From positions 2,108,001-2,172,000 of the forward strand of contig OY969891.1 in NCBI GenBank assembly GCA_963704355.1: DNA of 64,000 nt. The letters are read 5' to 3'. Source of the DNA: Bog-473 sp963704355 (GTDB lineage Bacteria; Actinomycetota; Acidimicrobiia; Acidimicrobiales; RAAP-2). The notes under the pieces were generated by a model, which ran no database searches, was not told the DNA's origin, and saw nothing but the letters and a program-made list of their open reading frames with translations. This document shows, piece after piece, positions 51,374-59,608 of the stretch. The translations under genes and the position numbers were made by a program. Positions within the stretch are counted from its first letter, which is position 1. Every line of letters begins with the position of its first letter.

Positions 51374-52012
51374 TCAGGCCACGGGGCCGAGGAAGCTCCA
51401 GTTGATGACCCCTGCGCTCTGCAGCAGGACGAGGGTCACGGCGGCGGCCAGCGCGCCGAGCAGCACGACCATGACCACCGGTTTCCAGCTGAGCTGCGGC
51501 CGCCGCCACAACCGCCGCTGACGCCGCCGCTCGGCCCGGGGCAGGACGGGGGCCGCTTCTACTGAGGGGGCCGGCGGGGTTGGGGTCGCCGGGGGAGTCG
51601 TTGCGGGTGCCGGCACGGCACGGGCCGCCGGTGCGGATGGCGGTGGGGCTGCGGGTGGGGTTGCGGGTGGGGTTGCGGCTGCCGCCGTCGGAGGCGCCGT
51701 CTTGCCGTTGCGCTCGGTGACCAACAGACCGGTTCCGCTTCCGTCGGCGACGTAATCGCCCGGGTCCGACGTCACGTCGCGCATGACCAGCTCGAGGTCC
51801 TCGAGGCTCCAGCCCGGCACGACCAGCGGTGTGGCGGCGCCGCTCCCGCGCAGCGTCAAGAGGACGTAGCCCTCGCACTCCTCGATCTCCCACTGCGAGA
51901 CGCGCGACCACGACATGAGCTGCGCGGGACGTCCGGGCCGGCGCACCTCGATGCCGCGCGGCGACAGCGCGATGGCGAACCGGCTGCCTTCGCGGCCCTG
52001 CTTCGAGAGCAA
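51374..52012 (-). CDS. Hypothetical protein with C-terminal membrane anchor
   Basis: A 212-residue protein if TTG 52012 is used. Residues about 10-95 form a PH-like or small beta domain ('FAIALSPRGIEVRRPG', 'WEIEECEGYVLLTLRG', 'SLEDLELVMRDVTSDPGDY'), followed by a Pro/Ala-rich linker (about 106-165), an Arg-rich stretch and one membrane segment 'PVVMVVLLGALAAAVTLVLLQSAG'. The start is uncertain: an upstream frame beginning at GTG 52052 ('MTATTATTIEGVLV') would join only with a base shift. Function unknown. Confidence 0.6.
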   Translation of the reverse strand: MLSKQGREGSRFAIALSPRGIEVRRPGRPAQLMSWSRVSQWEIEECEGYVLLTLRGSGAATPLVVPGWSLEDLELVMRDVTSDPGDYVADGSGTGLLVTERNGKTAPPTAAAATPPATPPAAPPPSAPAARAVPAPATTPPATPTPPAPSVEAAPVLPRAERRRQRRLWRRPQLSWKPVVMVVLLGALAAAVTLVLLQSAGVINWSFLGPVA

Positions 52013-52056
52013 CGAGAACGCCCTCGATCGTCGTCGCGGTCGTGGCGGTCACCGGG

Positions 52057-52902
52057 TTAGCCGCCCGCCCGCGCCAGTTCGCGCAGCGGCCGGTAGCCGA
52101 TCAGCGTCGCCCCCGCCTCCTCGAGGGAGCGACGCACCCAGTCCTCCTTGCAGATCATTTCGTAGTCGTCGACCCGCAGCGGCCAGTCCTCGGTGGCGAG
52201 CGACCGGAGCTCCGCACTGTCGACGGCCGGGTGCAACAGGAACTCGGTCACGCCGGGCCGCAGGGTGGCGAAGTCCTGCTCGAAGGTCTGACGCGAGCCC
52301 AAGCCGCCCACGTAGCGGAAGTGGTCGGTGAAGACGGCGCCCGCCTCGGCGGCAACGGCGCGGGCCGGGAAGCCGACGAAGCGCTCCGAACCCGGGCCGG
52401 CCATGCGCAGCGGCAGGCCGAACTCCACCGCCAGGTCGAGGTAGACGTCGAAGAACTCGGGCCGGAGCTGCAGCGTGCCCATGTGCGAGTCGATGTGGCT
52501 CACGTCGAAGCCCCAGAGGATCGCCCGCTCGATCTGGGCCCGGCACTCGCGGCGGACCTCGTCGAGGTCGGCGTGGTCCCAGACGTCCTCGACGGTGCGG
52601 GGGAAGCCGCCGTCCCCACCGAGCAGGGAGGGGGCGTGGGTGATCGGGCCCCACCGGTAGAGCTCGTATTCCGCGTTGAGGGTGAGGTGCACGCCGACGT
52701 CCTCGCCGCGGTAGCGACTGCTGGCCTCGCGCGCCCAGGGGCAGGGGACCATGAGGGTGGCGCTGGTGACGGTCCCGGTGGCCAGGCACTCGAAGACGCC
52801 CACGTTGGCCGAGTGGCACGAGCCCAGGTCGTCGGCGTTGATGACGACCAGCTTGGCGTCGGCGGGGTACCCGAGCCGCTGCGCCAGGTTCGGCTCAGCC
52901 AT
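52057..52902 (-). CDS. ChbG/YdjC-like carbohydrate deacetylase
   Basis: A 281-residue protein of the YdjC/ChbG family, metal-dependent deacetylases of N-acetylated oligosaccharides. The metal site is 'VVINADDLGSCHSANVGV' (D-D) near 22-39, then 'VGVHLTLNAEY' and 'SHIDSHMGTLQLRPEFFDVY' with the His ligands near 125-129. A C-terminal 'TEFLLHPAV' segment provides another His. ATG 52902 overlaps the purE stop by 8 bases, so it sits in the purK-purE transcript although not related to purine synthesis. Confidence 0.9.
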   Translation of the reverse strand: MAEPNLAQRLGYPADAKLVVINADDLGSCHSANVGVFECLATGTVTSATLMVPCPWAREASSRYRGEDVGVHLTLNAEYELYRWGPITHAPSLLGGDGGFPRTVEDVWDHADLDEVRRECRAQIERAILWGFDVSHIDSHMGTLQLRPEFFDVYLDLAVEFGLPLRMAGPGSERFVGFPARAVAAEAGAVFTDHFRYVGGLGSRQTFEQDFATLRPGVTEFLLHPAVDSAELRSLATEDWPLRVDDYEMICKEDWVRRSLEEAGATLIGYRPLRELARAGG

Positions 52903-53401
52903 CTCCCGCTCCTCCCGACACGTCCGCATCCTGGCCCCGGGCTTCGGACGCCATCTCCTCTTGGAACGCCTCCATTCTGCCAGCCAGCTCGGGGTCTCCC
53001 AGCCCCAGGATCCGCACGGCGAGCAGGCCGCCGTTGCGCGCACCGTTCACGGCCATCGTCGCGACGGGGACGCCCTTGGGCATCTGCACGATGGAGAGCA
53101 GGCTGTCCATCCCGTCGAGCTGGGAGAGCGCGACGGGCACGCCGATAACGGGCAGGGTGGTCACCGAGGCCAGCATCCCGGGCAGGTGCGCGGCGCCTCC
53201 CGCCCCGGCGATGAGCACCCGCAGGCCCCGCGCCGCCGCCTCGTGGCCGAAGGCGAGCATGTCGCGTGGCGTGCGGTGGGCCGAGACGACGCGGACCTCG
53301 TGCGGCACGTCGAAGTGGGCCAGGACGTCGACGGCGCCCTGCATCACCGGGAGGTCCGAGGAGCTGCCCATCACGACCGCGACGAGCGGTGGCGTCGTCA
53401 C
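52895..53401 (-). CDS. purE: 5-(carboxyamino)imidazole ribonucleotide mutase PurE
   Basis: Converts N5-CAIR to CAIR in de novo purine synthesis. The 168-residue product has the active-site loop 'VVMGSSSDLPVMQ' (9-21), 'VRVVSAHRTPRDML' (36-49) with the catalytic His, and 'IAGAGGAAHLPGMLAS' (64-79). Its ATG overlaps the purK stop by 4 bases and it precedes the chbG-like gene. It is full length, with a slightly extended C-terminus. Confidence 0.96.
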   Translation of the reverse strand: MTTPPLVAVVMGSSSDLPVMQGAVDVLAHFDVPHEVRVVSAHRTPRDMLAFGHEAAARGLRVLIAGAGGAAHLPGMLASVTTLPVIGVPVALSQLDGMDSLLSIVQMPKGVPVATMAVNGARNGGLLAVRILGLGDPELAGRMEAFQEEMASEARGQDADVSGGAGDG

Positions 53402-54573
53402 CGCCGCACCCCGGCCGGCAGCTCGAGGCCCTCGGGCACCGGGGTGCCGAGGGCGAGCGCGGCCGACCAGGCGCGGGCCCGCACGAGCTCGGCGTCGTCG
53501 CCGCAGACAGTCACGTGCCCCAGTTTGCGCCCGGGCCGCGGACTCTTGCCATACAGGTGGACATGGGCGCCCTCCACGGCCAGCCCCCGGCCGAGCAACG
53601 CCGCCGGGTCCTCACCCGCCGGGCCCCCGAACACGTTCACGCTGGCCACCCGGGCGTGCTGGGGGGCCGTCGAGCCCAGCGGGAGGTCGAGGACGGCGCG
53701 CACATGGTTCTCGAATTGGGAGGTCACGGCCCCCTCGATCGTCCAGTGGCCCGAGTTGTGCGGCCTAGTGGCCACCTCGTTCACCAGCAGCCGCCCGTCG
53801 GACCAGAAGAGCTCGACCGCCATGACGCCGACGGCGCCGGCGATCTCAGCCACCTTCTGCCCGAGGGCCGAGGCGGCGTCGAGCACGTCGGCGGCCAGGC
53901 GCCCGGGCACCAGCACCTCGCGGCACACCCCGCCCAGCTGCGCCGTCTCCACCGCCGGCCAGGCGGCCGAGGCGCCCGACGGGCGGCGGGCCACCATGAC
54001 GGCCAACTCCGCTTGGAGCGGGAGGAGCTCCTCGACGACGACCCGCCCCTCGATGCGGGCGAGCACCTCTGCGGCCTCGGACGGACCGGCCACCGGCCAG
54101 ACGCCCTTGCCGTCGTATCCGCCGCGGGCGGCCTTGACCATGACCGGCCAGCCGTGCGTGGCGGCGAACGAGTCCACAGAGGGCTGGGCGTCCGGGCCGT
54201 CGCCAAGGACCGTGTAGGCCGGCATCGGGACGCCGGCGGCATCGAGCAGCATCCGCATATGTGCCTTGTCGACGGCGAGCTGCAGCGTGTCAGCGTCGGG
54301 CCGCACGACGAACCCCGCCGCGGCCAGGCGTGCGACGGCCTCGAGGTTCACCTGCTCGTGGTCGAACGTCACGACGCCGCACCGGCGCGCGAAGTCTCCG
54401 AGGTCGGCCTCGGAGAAGGGAGATCCGAGGACCACCTCGGCGGCGACGTCGCACGCCGCGTCGTCGGCCCGCTCGGCCAGCACCGCCATGGAGAGGCCGA
54501 GTGCGCTGGCCGCCTCTCCGGCCATGCGCGCCAGCTGCCCCGCCCCGACGAACCCCAGGTCGTGGGTGCTCAG
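53398..54573 (-). CDS. purK: 5-(carboxyamino)imidazole ribonucleotide synthase PurK, start unclear
   Basis: ATP-grasp enzyme making N5-CAIR from AIR, bicarbonate and ATP. Recognisable motifs are the N-terminal 'LGFVGAGQLARMAGEAAS' (reading frame from about 54556), 'VVTFDHEQVN', 'PVMVKAARGGYDGKGVW' and the ATP-grasp acid pair region 'VELFWSDGRLLVNEVATRPHNSGHWT'. The first ATG in frame is 54525, after the conserved 'GAGQLAR', so it is too late. No ATG, GTG or TTG lies between there and at least 54650. The coordinate used here is a CTG at 54571-54573, preceded by GGGGGCGAG. Confidence 0.88.
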   Translation of the reverse strand: MSTHDLGFVGAGQLARMAGEAASALGLSMAVLAERADDAACDVAAEVVLGSPFSEADLGDFARRCGVVTFDHEQVNLEAVARLAAAGFVVRPDADTLQLAVDKAHMRMLLDAAGVPMPAYTVLGDGPDAQPSVDSFAATHGWPVMVKAARGGYDGKGVWPVAGPSEAAEVLARIEGRVVVEELLPLQAELAVMVARRPSGASAAWPAVETAQLGGVCREVLVPGRLAADVLDAASALGQKVAEIAGAVGVMAVELFWSDGRLLVNEVATRPHNSGHWTIEGAVTSQFENHVRAVLDLPLGSTAPQHARVASVNVFGGPAGEDPAALLGRGLAVEGAHVHLYGKSPRPGRKLGHVTVCGDDAELVRARAWSAALALGTPVPEGLELPAGVRR

Positions 54574-54651
54574 GTCGCTCGCCCCCGTCCAGGGTTTGGC
54601 ATAGACAGGGGGGCGGACACACAGGCAGATTACGCGAGGAGCACCACGACC

Positions 54652-55572
54652 ATGGCCAAACCGCTGCGCATCGGGAGCATGATCGACGTCGACCGGCCGC
54701 TGGACGACATCGTGGCGGAGCTACAGCGCTACGCCGACGCCGGCCTCGACCACGCGTTCGCCGCCCAGATCTTCGGGCCGGACGCGCTCACCTTGCTGGC
54801 GCTGTTGGGCGCACGGGTCCCGGGCATCGGCCTGGGCACGGGCGTAGTGCCCGTCTACCCGCGCCACCCGATGATGCTCGCCCAGCAGGCGCTGACGGTG
54901 CAGGCGGCCACCGGCAACCGGCTACTCCTCGGCATCGGGCTGTCGCACCAGGTCGTGGTCGAGGGCATGTGGGGGATGAGCTTCGATCGGCCGGCGCGGT
55001 ACATGAAGGAGTATCTCGCCTCGCTCATGCCGCTGCTCCACGGCGAGACGGTGTCGAGCGCGGGGGAGCGGGTCACCACCAACGCGTTCGCACCCGTCGC
55101 GATCCCCGGCGCCGAGCCGCCCCCGGTCCTGGTGGCGGCGCTCGGGGCGACGATGCTCAAGCTGGCGGGCTCGGTGGCCGACGGGACGATCACCTGGATG
55201 ACGGGGACGGGGACGATTGGGAACCACATTGCGCCGACGATCGAGGCCGCGGCGAAGGAGGCGGGGCGCCCGGCCCCCCGGGTGGTCGTGGCGCTGCCGG
55301 TGTCGGTGACCCACGACGTCGAGGCCGCCAAGGAACGGATCAACGCGGCGTTCTCGATCTACCCCAACCTGCCCTCCTACAAGGCGATGCTCGTCAAGGA
55401 GGGCGCCGACCATGCGGGCGACATCGCCTTCATCGGGGACGAGGAGTCCGTGGTTGCGTCGGTCACCCGGCTCGCCAACGCCGGCGCCACCGACTTCGTG
55501 GCGGGGATCGTGGGCGACGCGGCCGAGCGCGACCGGGGCCTCAAGCTGCTGAGCGAGCTGGTGCGCGCCTGA
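54652..55572 (+). CDS. F420-dependent luciferase-like oxidoreductase
   Basis: A 306-residue LLM-class flavin or F420-dependent oxidoreductase. Its barrel motifs include 'ELQRYADAGLDHAFAAQIFGPDALTLLALLG', 'GLGTGVVPVYPRHPMMLAQQALTVQAATGNRLLLGIGLSHQ'-type strands, and the C-terminal 'GTITWMTGTGTIG' and 'AGATDFVAGIVG'. This layout matches actinobacterial F420-dependent enzymes rather than bacterial luciferases. The substrate is unknown. ATG 54652 is divergent from purK. It ends 28 bases before a 15-bp tandem array. Confidence 0.9.
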   Translation: MAKPLRIGSMIDVDRPLDDIVAELQRYADAGLDHAFAAQIFGPDALTLLALLGARVPGIGLGTGVVPVYPRHPMMLAQQALTVQAATGNRLLLGIGLSHQVVVEGMWGMSFDRPARYMKEYLASLMPLLHGETVSSAGERVTTNAFAPVAIPGAEPPPVLVAALGATMLKLAGSVADGTITWMTGTGTIGNHIAPTIEAAAKEAGRPAPRVVVALPVSVTHDVEAAKERINAAFSIYPNLPSYKAMLVKEGADHAGDIAFIGDEESVVASVTRLANAGATDFVAGIVGDAAERDRGLKLLSELVRA

Positions 55573-55600
55573 CCGGGCGCCGGCGAGGCTGAGGACTTCT

Positions 55601-55670
55601 CCCGTGGATGGAGCTCCCGTGGATGGAGCTCCCGTGGATGGAGCTCCCGTGGATGGAGCTCCCGTGCATG
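55601..55670. repeat. 15-bp tandem array, CCCGTGGATGGAGCT x4
   Basis: Four perfect copies occupy 55601-55660, with a fifth degenerate copy after. It lies just left of the ISL3 target site. If the ISL3 is removed, the array runs directly into the AACTGCCAAC palindrome (57219 onward), the same arrangement as the 15-bp array at 61126. Confidence 0.9.
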
Positions 55671-55722
55671 TCTCGAAAGGTTCTCCTGACGTTTCTGTGG
55701 GTCGAATTGAGGGGCCGGGCGT

Positions 55723-56985
55723 TCAGGCGGCCTCTCGGCCGGGAAGTTCGATCGTGATGCCGCCGCAGCACAGGTAGATCATCCCGATGAGGGCGGCGGC
55801 GCTGTGATGGCCATAGCCACGGTGGTTGATCAGGCGGATCTTCGAGTTGAGCCCCTCGAGCTTGGAGTTCGACAGGCCGAGGTCGATGGCGGCCAAGATG
55901 CGCTCGCGCTCTGTGCGCACGGTCCGGGCCAACGAGACGAAGGCCGGGATGCGACACCGAGCCGCCCAGCGCAGCCACCACTCGAGATGGGCCGGCGCGT
56001 CGGCCGGGTCGACGCGGTAGAGATCGCGCAAGGCCTCTTTGAGCTGCCAGGCCCGATAGAGGACCGAGCGCTGACGGCGCAGGTCGTGGAGGATCGACAG
56101 TTGGTCCTCGTTCAAGGCGTCGGGGTCCTTGAGCAGCGCCCAGCGGGTGTGCTTGATCCAGCGGCGGCGCTGCACCCGGCGCTGGTGCGCGTTGGTGGCC
56201 CCGGCGCGCTGGCGTTCCTCGTTGAAGGCCGACTGGCGGCAGCGGTCGAGCGCCCGATTGGCCAGGGCGACCACGTGGAACGGATCGACGCACTGGCGCG
56301 CCTGGGGAGCGCGGGTGAGCGTCGCCACCTCGTAGGCGGGACCCATGTCCATCGAGACCGCCTCGAGGCGTTTGCAGCGCCAATAGCCCAGCACCTCGTC
56401 ATAGAAGGTGCCCAAGCTGGCCGCCGACTTGCCCTCGCCGGCCCACACGACCGCACCGGCGCGGTCGTGGTCGGCGACGACGGTGAGATAGCGATGGCCC
56501 TTTCGATGCGACACCTCGTCGACGCCGATGCGGCGCAGGTTCTCCAAGCGCTCCTCGTCGAGCTCGCTCGCCACCACCCGCACGACGATGGCGGCGACGG
56601 CCCTCCAGCTGATGCGCAGCAATCGCTTCACCGTCGTCTTGTCCGTGCGCTGGGCCAGCCAGGCCACCGTGTCTTCGAACACCGCCGTGTGGCGCGCCCC
56701 GGGCCGGGCCCAGGGGACGACCTCGGTGCGCACCCGCCCACAGCGCGCACAGTCGATCCGGACGATCTCGGCTTTGAAGAAGCACTTGGTGACCCCAAGG
56801 TCAAGGTGGCGCCAACGGCGCACCGAGCGGTCGTAGACGGCCCAGGTGCGTCGCCCGCACGGGCACAGATGCCGGGTCCGACGCCGCCGCAACTCGATGA
56901 CGACGCCATCTGGGCAAAAGCAGACCCCGGCCACCGATGCGCCCTTGGGGGCCAAGATCTTGTTGAATGCAGTGGTGACGCGCAT
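55723..56985 (-). CDS. ISL3 family transposase
   Basis: A 420-residue transposase from ATG 56985 ('MRVTTAFNKILAPKGASVAG'). The N-terminal zinc ribbon has 'RTRHLCPCGRRTW' and 'VRIDCARCGRVRTEVVPWARPGARHT'. The DDE residues are D in 'IGVDEVSHRKGHRYLTVV', D in 'AVSMDMGPAYEVAT' and E in 'SKLEGLNSKIRLINHRGYG'. The frame is intact and the ends are perfect, so it may be active. The leader between its start and the right inverted repeat contains structured repeat copy C. Confidence 0.95.
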   Translation of the reverse strand: MRVTTAFNKILAPKGASVAGVCFCPDGVVIELRRRRTRHLCPCGRRTWAVYDRSVRRWRHLDLGVTKCFFKAEIVRIDCARCGRVRTEVVPWARPGARHTAVFEDTVAWLAQRTDKTTVKRLLRISWRAVAAIVVRVVASELDEERLENLRRIGVDEVSHRKGHRYLTVVADHDRAGAVVWAGEGKSAASLGTFYDEVLGYWRCKRLEAVSMDMGPAYEVATLTRAPQARQCVDPFHVVALANRALDRCRQSAFNEERQRAGATNAHQRRVQRRRWIKHTRWALLKDPDALNEDQLSILHDLRRQRSVLYRAWQLKEALRDLYRVDPADAPAHLEWWLRWAARCRIPAFVSLARTVRTERERILAAIDLGLSNSKLEGLNSKIRLINHRGYGHHSAAALIGMIYLCCGGITIELPGREAA

Positions 56986-57065
56986 GCGTTCTCCCTTGTG
57001 GTCTCGTTGTTTGGTCGCAACCGAACCTACGAGGGAGGGCCATGCGTGTCTCCCCCACGCGAACA

Positions 57066-57171
57066 GGCCCCGGCACGGAGCCGGGGCCATCTCGATGCTT
57101 GCTGGCGACGCCTTCAGGGCGGCGGCGTCAAGGGCACGCTGCGCTGGCCTGCGGCCTCCCTTGACCCCGCC
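57066..57171 (+). repeat. Structured interspersed repeat, copy C (inside ISL3)
   Basis: Hairpin GGCCCCGG..CCGGGGCC (57066-57088), linker with GATGCTTGCTGGCGACGCC, GGCGGCGTCAAGGG, variable loop, CCCTTGACCCCGCC (57158-57171). It lies within the ISL3 between the transposase start and right end. Copies A and B lie outside recognisable IS elements, so either they are relics of related elements or this ISL3 captured the repeat. Confidence 0.7.
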
Positions 57172-57215
57172 TCATGCCGGGATTCGACCCACAGAAACGT
57201 CAGGAGTCCCTCTCG

Positions 57216-57252
57216 AAAAACTGCCAACGATCCTGTTTATAAACAGGATCGT
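57216..57252. repeat. AACTG palindromic box, site 3, with 26-bp perfect palindrome
   Basis: AAAACTGCCAACGATCCTGTTTA runs into TAAACAGGATCGT. ACGATCCTGTTTATAAACAG..., positions 57227-57252, is a perfect 13+13 palindrome. It lies immediately right of the ISL3 duplication and 29 bases before the DsbA-like stop (minus strand), where it could also act as a terminator. Confidence 0.75.
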
Positions 57253-57280
57253 GCGTAGCAAACTTCTCGCCGCGGGCGGC

Positions 57281-57881
57281 TTAGCGGTCGAGCGTCGTGT
57301 ACTTGAACTCGTTGAGGTCGGGCATGGTGTCGAACAGGTCGAGCACGCCCTCAATGGTCCGCCGCGCCGAGCGCGACGTCACCCTGGGGCCGGCTCATCA
57401 GCCGGACGAACACGGCGCGGTCGTCGACGACGAAGGTCGGTACCCCGAACACCTGCAACTGCGAGACGGCGTTCTCGTGCGCGCGCCTGATCTCTTCGAC
57501 GGGGGCTCCGGACTCGACTTCGGCCAGGACCTTGTCGCCCGGCACGCCGGCGCGGTCGAGCACGCCGGCCACGACTTCGGGCACCCGCAGGTCGAGCCCC
57601 TCATCGTGGCGGGCGGTGAACAGTGCGAGGTGCGCGTCGTAGAAACGGCCGGGATACTGGTCGCGTACCACGACGCCGGACGCGAGCGCGAGGAGATCGT
57701 TCGCCTTCGCGGGGTCGTCCCACACCGGCGTCCCGCCCTCGGGCACGTGCGTCTGGCTCAGTGAGAAGGGGAGGAAGGCCACCTCCCAGTCGGCCCCGTC
57801 GGCCAGGGCCAGCACGAGGTGCTCATGAGCGTTGCGGGCGAACGGACAGCGATAGTCCCAGTTGACGGCGAAAGACTTCAT
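57281..57881 (-). pseudogene. DsbA-like thioredoxin-fold protein, frameshifted near its end
   Basis: A DSBA/FrnE-type oxidoreductase-like protein. ATG 57881 starts 'MKSFAVNWDYRCPFARNAHEHLV', where the redox motif is CPFA (one Cys, unlike CXXC). The frame gives 'FGVPTFVVDDRAVFVRLMSRPQGDVALGA' and then a stop at 57351. The adjacent frame continues 'RTIEGVLDLFDTMPDLNEF' and ends at the TAA at 57281, a normal C-terminus. An extra G in 57360-57372 (GGCGCGGCGG) explains it. It overlaps the PAP2 gene by 4 bases (ATGA) and is probably in its operon. Confidence 0.8.
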
Positions 57882-58474
57882 AGTCGTTCCAACACGACTT
57901 CGTCGGCGGCGATTCCCCGTCCCGCCTGGCGCGGCCGGCGCCGGCCTCCCCGCCGTCCCTTGCTCCCGGGCGTCACCAGGTTGACGATCGGGCGCAGCCC
58001 CAGGCCGAGGACCGAACCGATGGCAGCGCCGCCGATGACGTCACTCGGGTGGTGGGCGCGCAAGTGGACCCGGCTCGCCGCGACGGCCGCCGCAAAACCG
58101 ACGTTGGCCGCCGTCTGCGCGTCGGAGTCGGCGAGCACGAAGGCGGTGCAGAAGGCCGCCAGCGTGTGGCCGCTCGGAAAGCTGCTGCTCGAGGGGGTGC
58201 GCACCGTGGCGTCGAGGTGGTCGTCCGGCCGCTCCCGCTCGACGGCGGCCTTCACGACGCGGCTGACGATGAGCGAGGAGAAGCCGGCCGTGGCCAGCGC
58301 CACCACGGCGCGGCGGCGGTCGGGGCCGCGCCGGCGCGCCTTGAGCGCGGCGAGGGCGACCCAGATCAGCCCGTAGTCGGCCAGGTTGGACACCACGGCC
58401 GCAGCGCGGTCGGCACGCGGGTTGCCCCGTAGTGGCTCGAAGGCCGCGTCGACCGCCTCGTCGATCGTGCTCAT
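57878..58474 (-). CDS. PAP2-family (phosphatidic-acid phosphatase-like) membrane protein
   Basis: A 198-residue PAP2 phosphatase. The three-part signature is 'KAAVERERPDD' (K......RP), 'SSSFPSGHTLAAF' (PSGH) and 'SRVHLRAHHPSDVIGG' (SR......H....D). Membrane segments flank these (for example 'AAAVVSNLADYGLIWVALAAL'). Homologues dephosphorylate lipid phosphates such as undecaprenyl-PP or phosphatidate. ATG 58474; the stop overlaps the DsbA-like start. An upstream in-frame extension to 58717 lies in the nuclease gene and is not conserved. Confidence 0.92.
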   Translation of the reverse strand: MSTIDEAVDAAFEPLRGNPRADRAAAVVSNLADYGLIWVALAALKARRRGPDRRRAVVALATAGFSSLIVSRVVKAAVERERPDDHLDATVRTPSSSSFPSGHTLAAFCTAFVLADSDAQTAANVGFAAAVAASRVHLRAHHPSDVIGGAAIGSVLGLGLRPIVNLVTPGSKGRRGGRRRPRQAGRGIAADEVVLERL

Positions 58475-58482
58475 CGGGAGGG

Positions 58483-59253
58483 TCACGCCGCGAAGGCCGG
58501 GCAGGACGCCTTGAAGTGGCAGTAGTCGCACAGCGGGCCGACGTGCGGGCGGAAGTCCTCGGCATCGCAGGCCCGCTCGATCGCCGTCCACACCGCAACG
58601 GCGCGCTTGCGCTGGCCCCGGATGGACTGCTCGCTCGCCACCGCCGTGATGGCGACCGGCTCGCGCAGGTAGAGCAGCCGCACCTCGGCCGGGGCGCGGC
58701 CGAGCATGCTCTCGCACAGCAACGCGTAGGTCTGGACGCCGCCGAGACTCCCTCGCTCGAAGCGCTCGCCGGGCGCGCGACCCGTCTTGTAGTCGACGAC
58801 GATGAGGTTTCCCTCGGCGTCCACATCGAGCCGGTCGATGATGCCGCGCAGCCGCAGGTCGTCCACCATGGTCTCGACGCCGAGCTCGACGCCGACGGTA
58901 TGGGCGGCGTCGGGATCCTCCAGCCGGAAGTAGTTGGCCACCAGCGTCCGCGCGTCATCAAGGAAGCCCGTCGCCGCATCCGGGCCGAGCTCGAGCTGCA
59001 CGTACTCCTCGTCGGACTGCAGGTCGTCCCAGGCGCGCTCCAGCTCGGCGGTCGCCGCCGCAGGCGTGCGAGCGCCCGGCGCGTGGTGCCAGAAGAGGCC
59101 CTCGAGCGCGGCGTGCACCAGGGTGCCCTTGACGGCCGGGGGCGACGGCGGCTCGGGCCGGCGCTCGATCTGCGAGAAGCGGAACGCCAGCGGGCAGCTC
59201 GTGAACGAGCTGACCTTCGACGGCGACAGCGTGCGCGGGGGGTTGAGCGCCAT
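58483..59253 (-). CDS. RecB-family PD-(D/E)XK exonuclease-like protein
   Basis: A 256-residue stand-alone RecB-type nuclease. 'LSPSKVSSFTSCPLAFRF' begins it and 'GTLVHAALEGLF' carries the active-site His. The core is 'GIIDRLDVDAEGNLIVVDYKTGRAP', giving the D and D-X-K. The C-terminal Cys group 'LCDYCHFKASCP' plus the N-terminal Cys suggests an iron-sulfur cluster, as in AddB or Cas4. It starts 9 bases before the PAP2 gene. A repair or recombination role is inferred. Confidence 0.93.
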   Translation of the reverse strand: MALNPPRTLSPSKVSSFTSCPLAFRFSQIERRPEPPSPPAVKGTLVHAALEGLFWHHAPGARTPAAATAELERAWDDLQSDEEYVQLELGPDAATGFLDDARTLVANYFRLEDPDAAHTVGVELGVETMVDDLRLRGIIDRLDVDAEGNLIVVDYKTGRAPGERFERGSLGGVQTYALLCESMLGRAPAEVRLLYLREPVAITAVASEQSIRGQRKRAVAVWTAIERACDAEDFRPHVGPLCDYCHFKASCPAFAA

Positions 59254-59334
59254 GGGGTCAGACTACGACGGGCGCGGACGGACCTGGCTCATCCTGCGAG
59301 CGGGTAGAAAGAGGCGGCATGGCTTGGCGCACGC

Positions 59335-59604
59335 GTGGCTGACCTTCGTCGCACCACCCGTTGGGCCGGCCTGCGTCCCGGCGACCCGGTCCAGGTGGAG
59401 GGCACGCGCCTGCGTGGCGCGTCCTGGGCGTTCGTCGCGCACGTGACGAACGGCGAGACCGGCGAGGCCTGGGTCGAGGTGGTGGGTGGGCGCGCCGGCG
59501 ACCGTTCGGTGCGCTCCTTCCGCCCCGACCAGCTCTACGCCCCGTCGGCCCGCCCGGGCCGTGACCCCTCGCTGGCCGACGCCCCCGGGCTTCCGCTGGA
59601 CTAA
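59335..59604 (+). CDS. Hypothetical small protein
   Basis: An 89-residue protein from GTG 59335: 'RWAGLRPGDPVQVEGTRLRGASWAFVAHVTNGETGEAWVEVVGG' forms likely beta strands of an SH3- or OB-like barrel; the C-terminus 'SVRSFRPDQLYAPSARPG' ends it. No family is named with confidence. It lies just upstream of a GNAT gene, 4 bases away, and is probably co-transcribed with it. Short, but codon use and the neighbour spacing support a real gene. Confidence 0.65.
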   Translation: MADLRRTTRWAGLRPGDPVQVEGTRLRGASWAFVAHVTNGETGEAWVEVVGGRAGDRSVRSFRPDQLYAPSARPGRDPSLADAPGLPLD

Positions 59605-59608
59605 GCGC

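Larger units (their letters stand above)
55671..57218 (-). mobile_element. ISL3 family insertion sequence with target duplication
   Basis: The element spans about 55679-57210. Inverted repeats CTCCTGACGTTTCTGTGGGT plus CGAAT at the left (55683 on) and its complement at the right (57182-57206) are perfect over 25 bases. It is flanked by 8-bp direct repeats TCTCGAAA at 55671-55678 and 57211-57218, the duplication size expected for ISL3. The perfect ends and duplication suggest a recent insertion. Confidence 0.9.

Noticed and set aside
55601..55670. CRISPR array at the 15-bp repeat cluster
   Set aside because: The repeats are directly tandem with no spacers and are too short; no cas genes are nearby. 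The same applies to 61126-61320.
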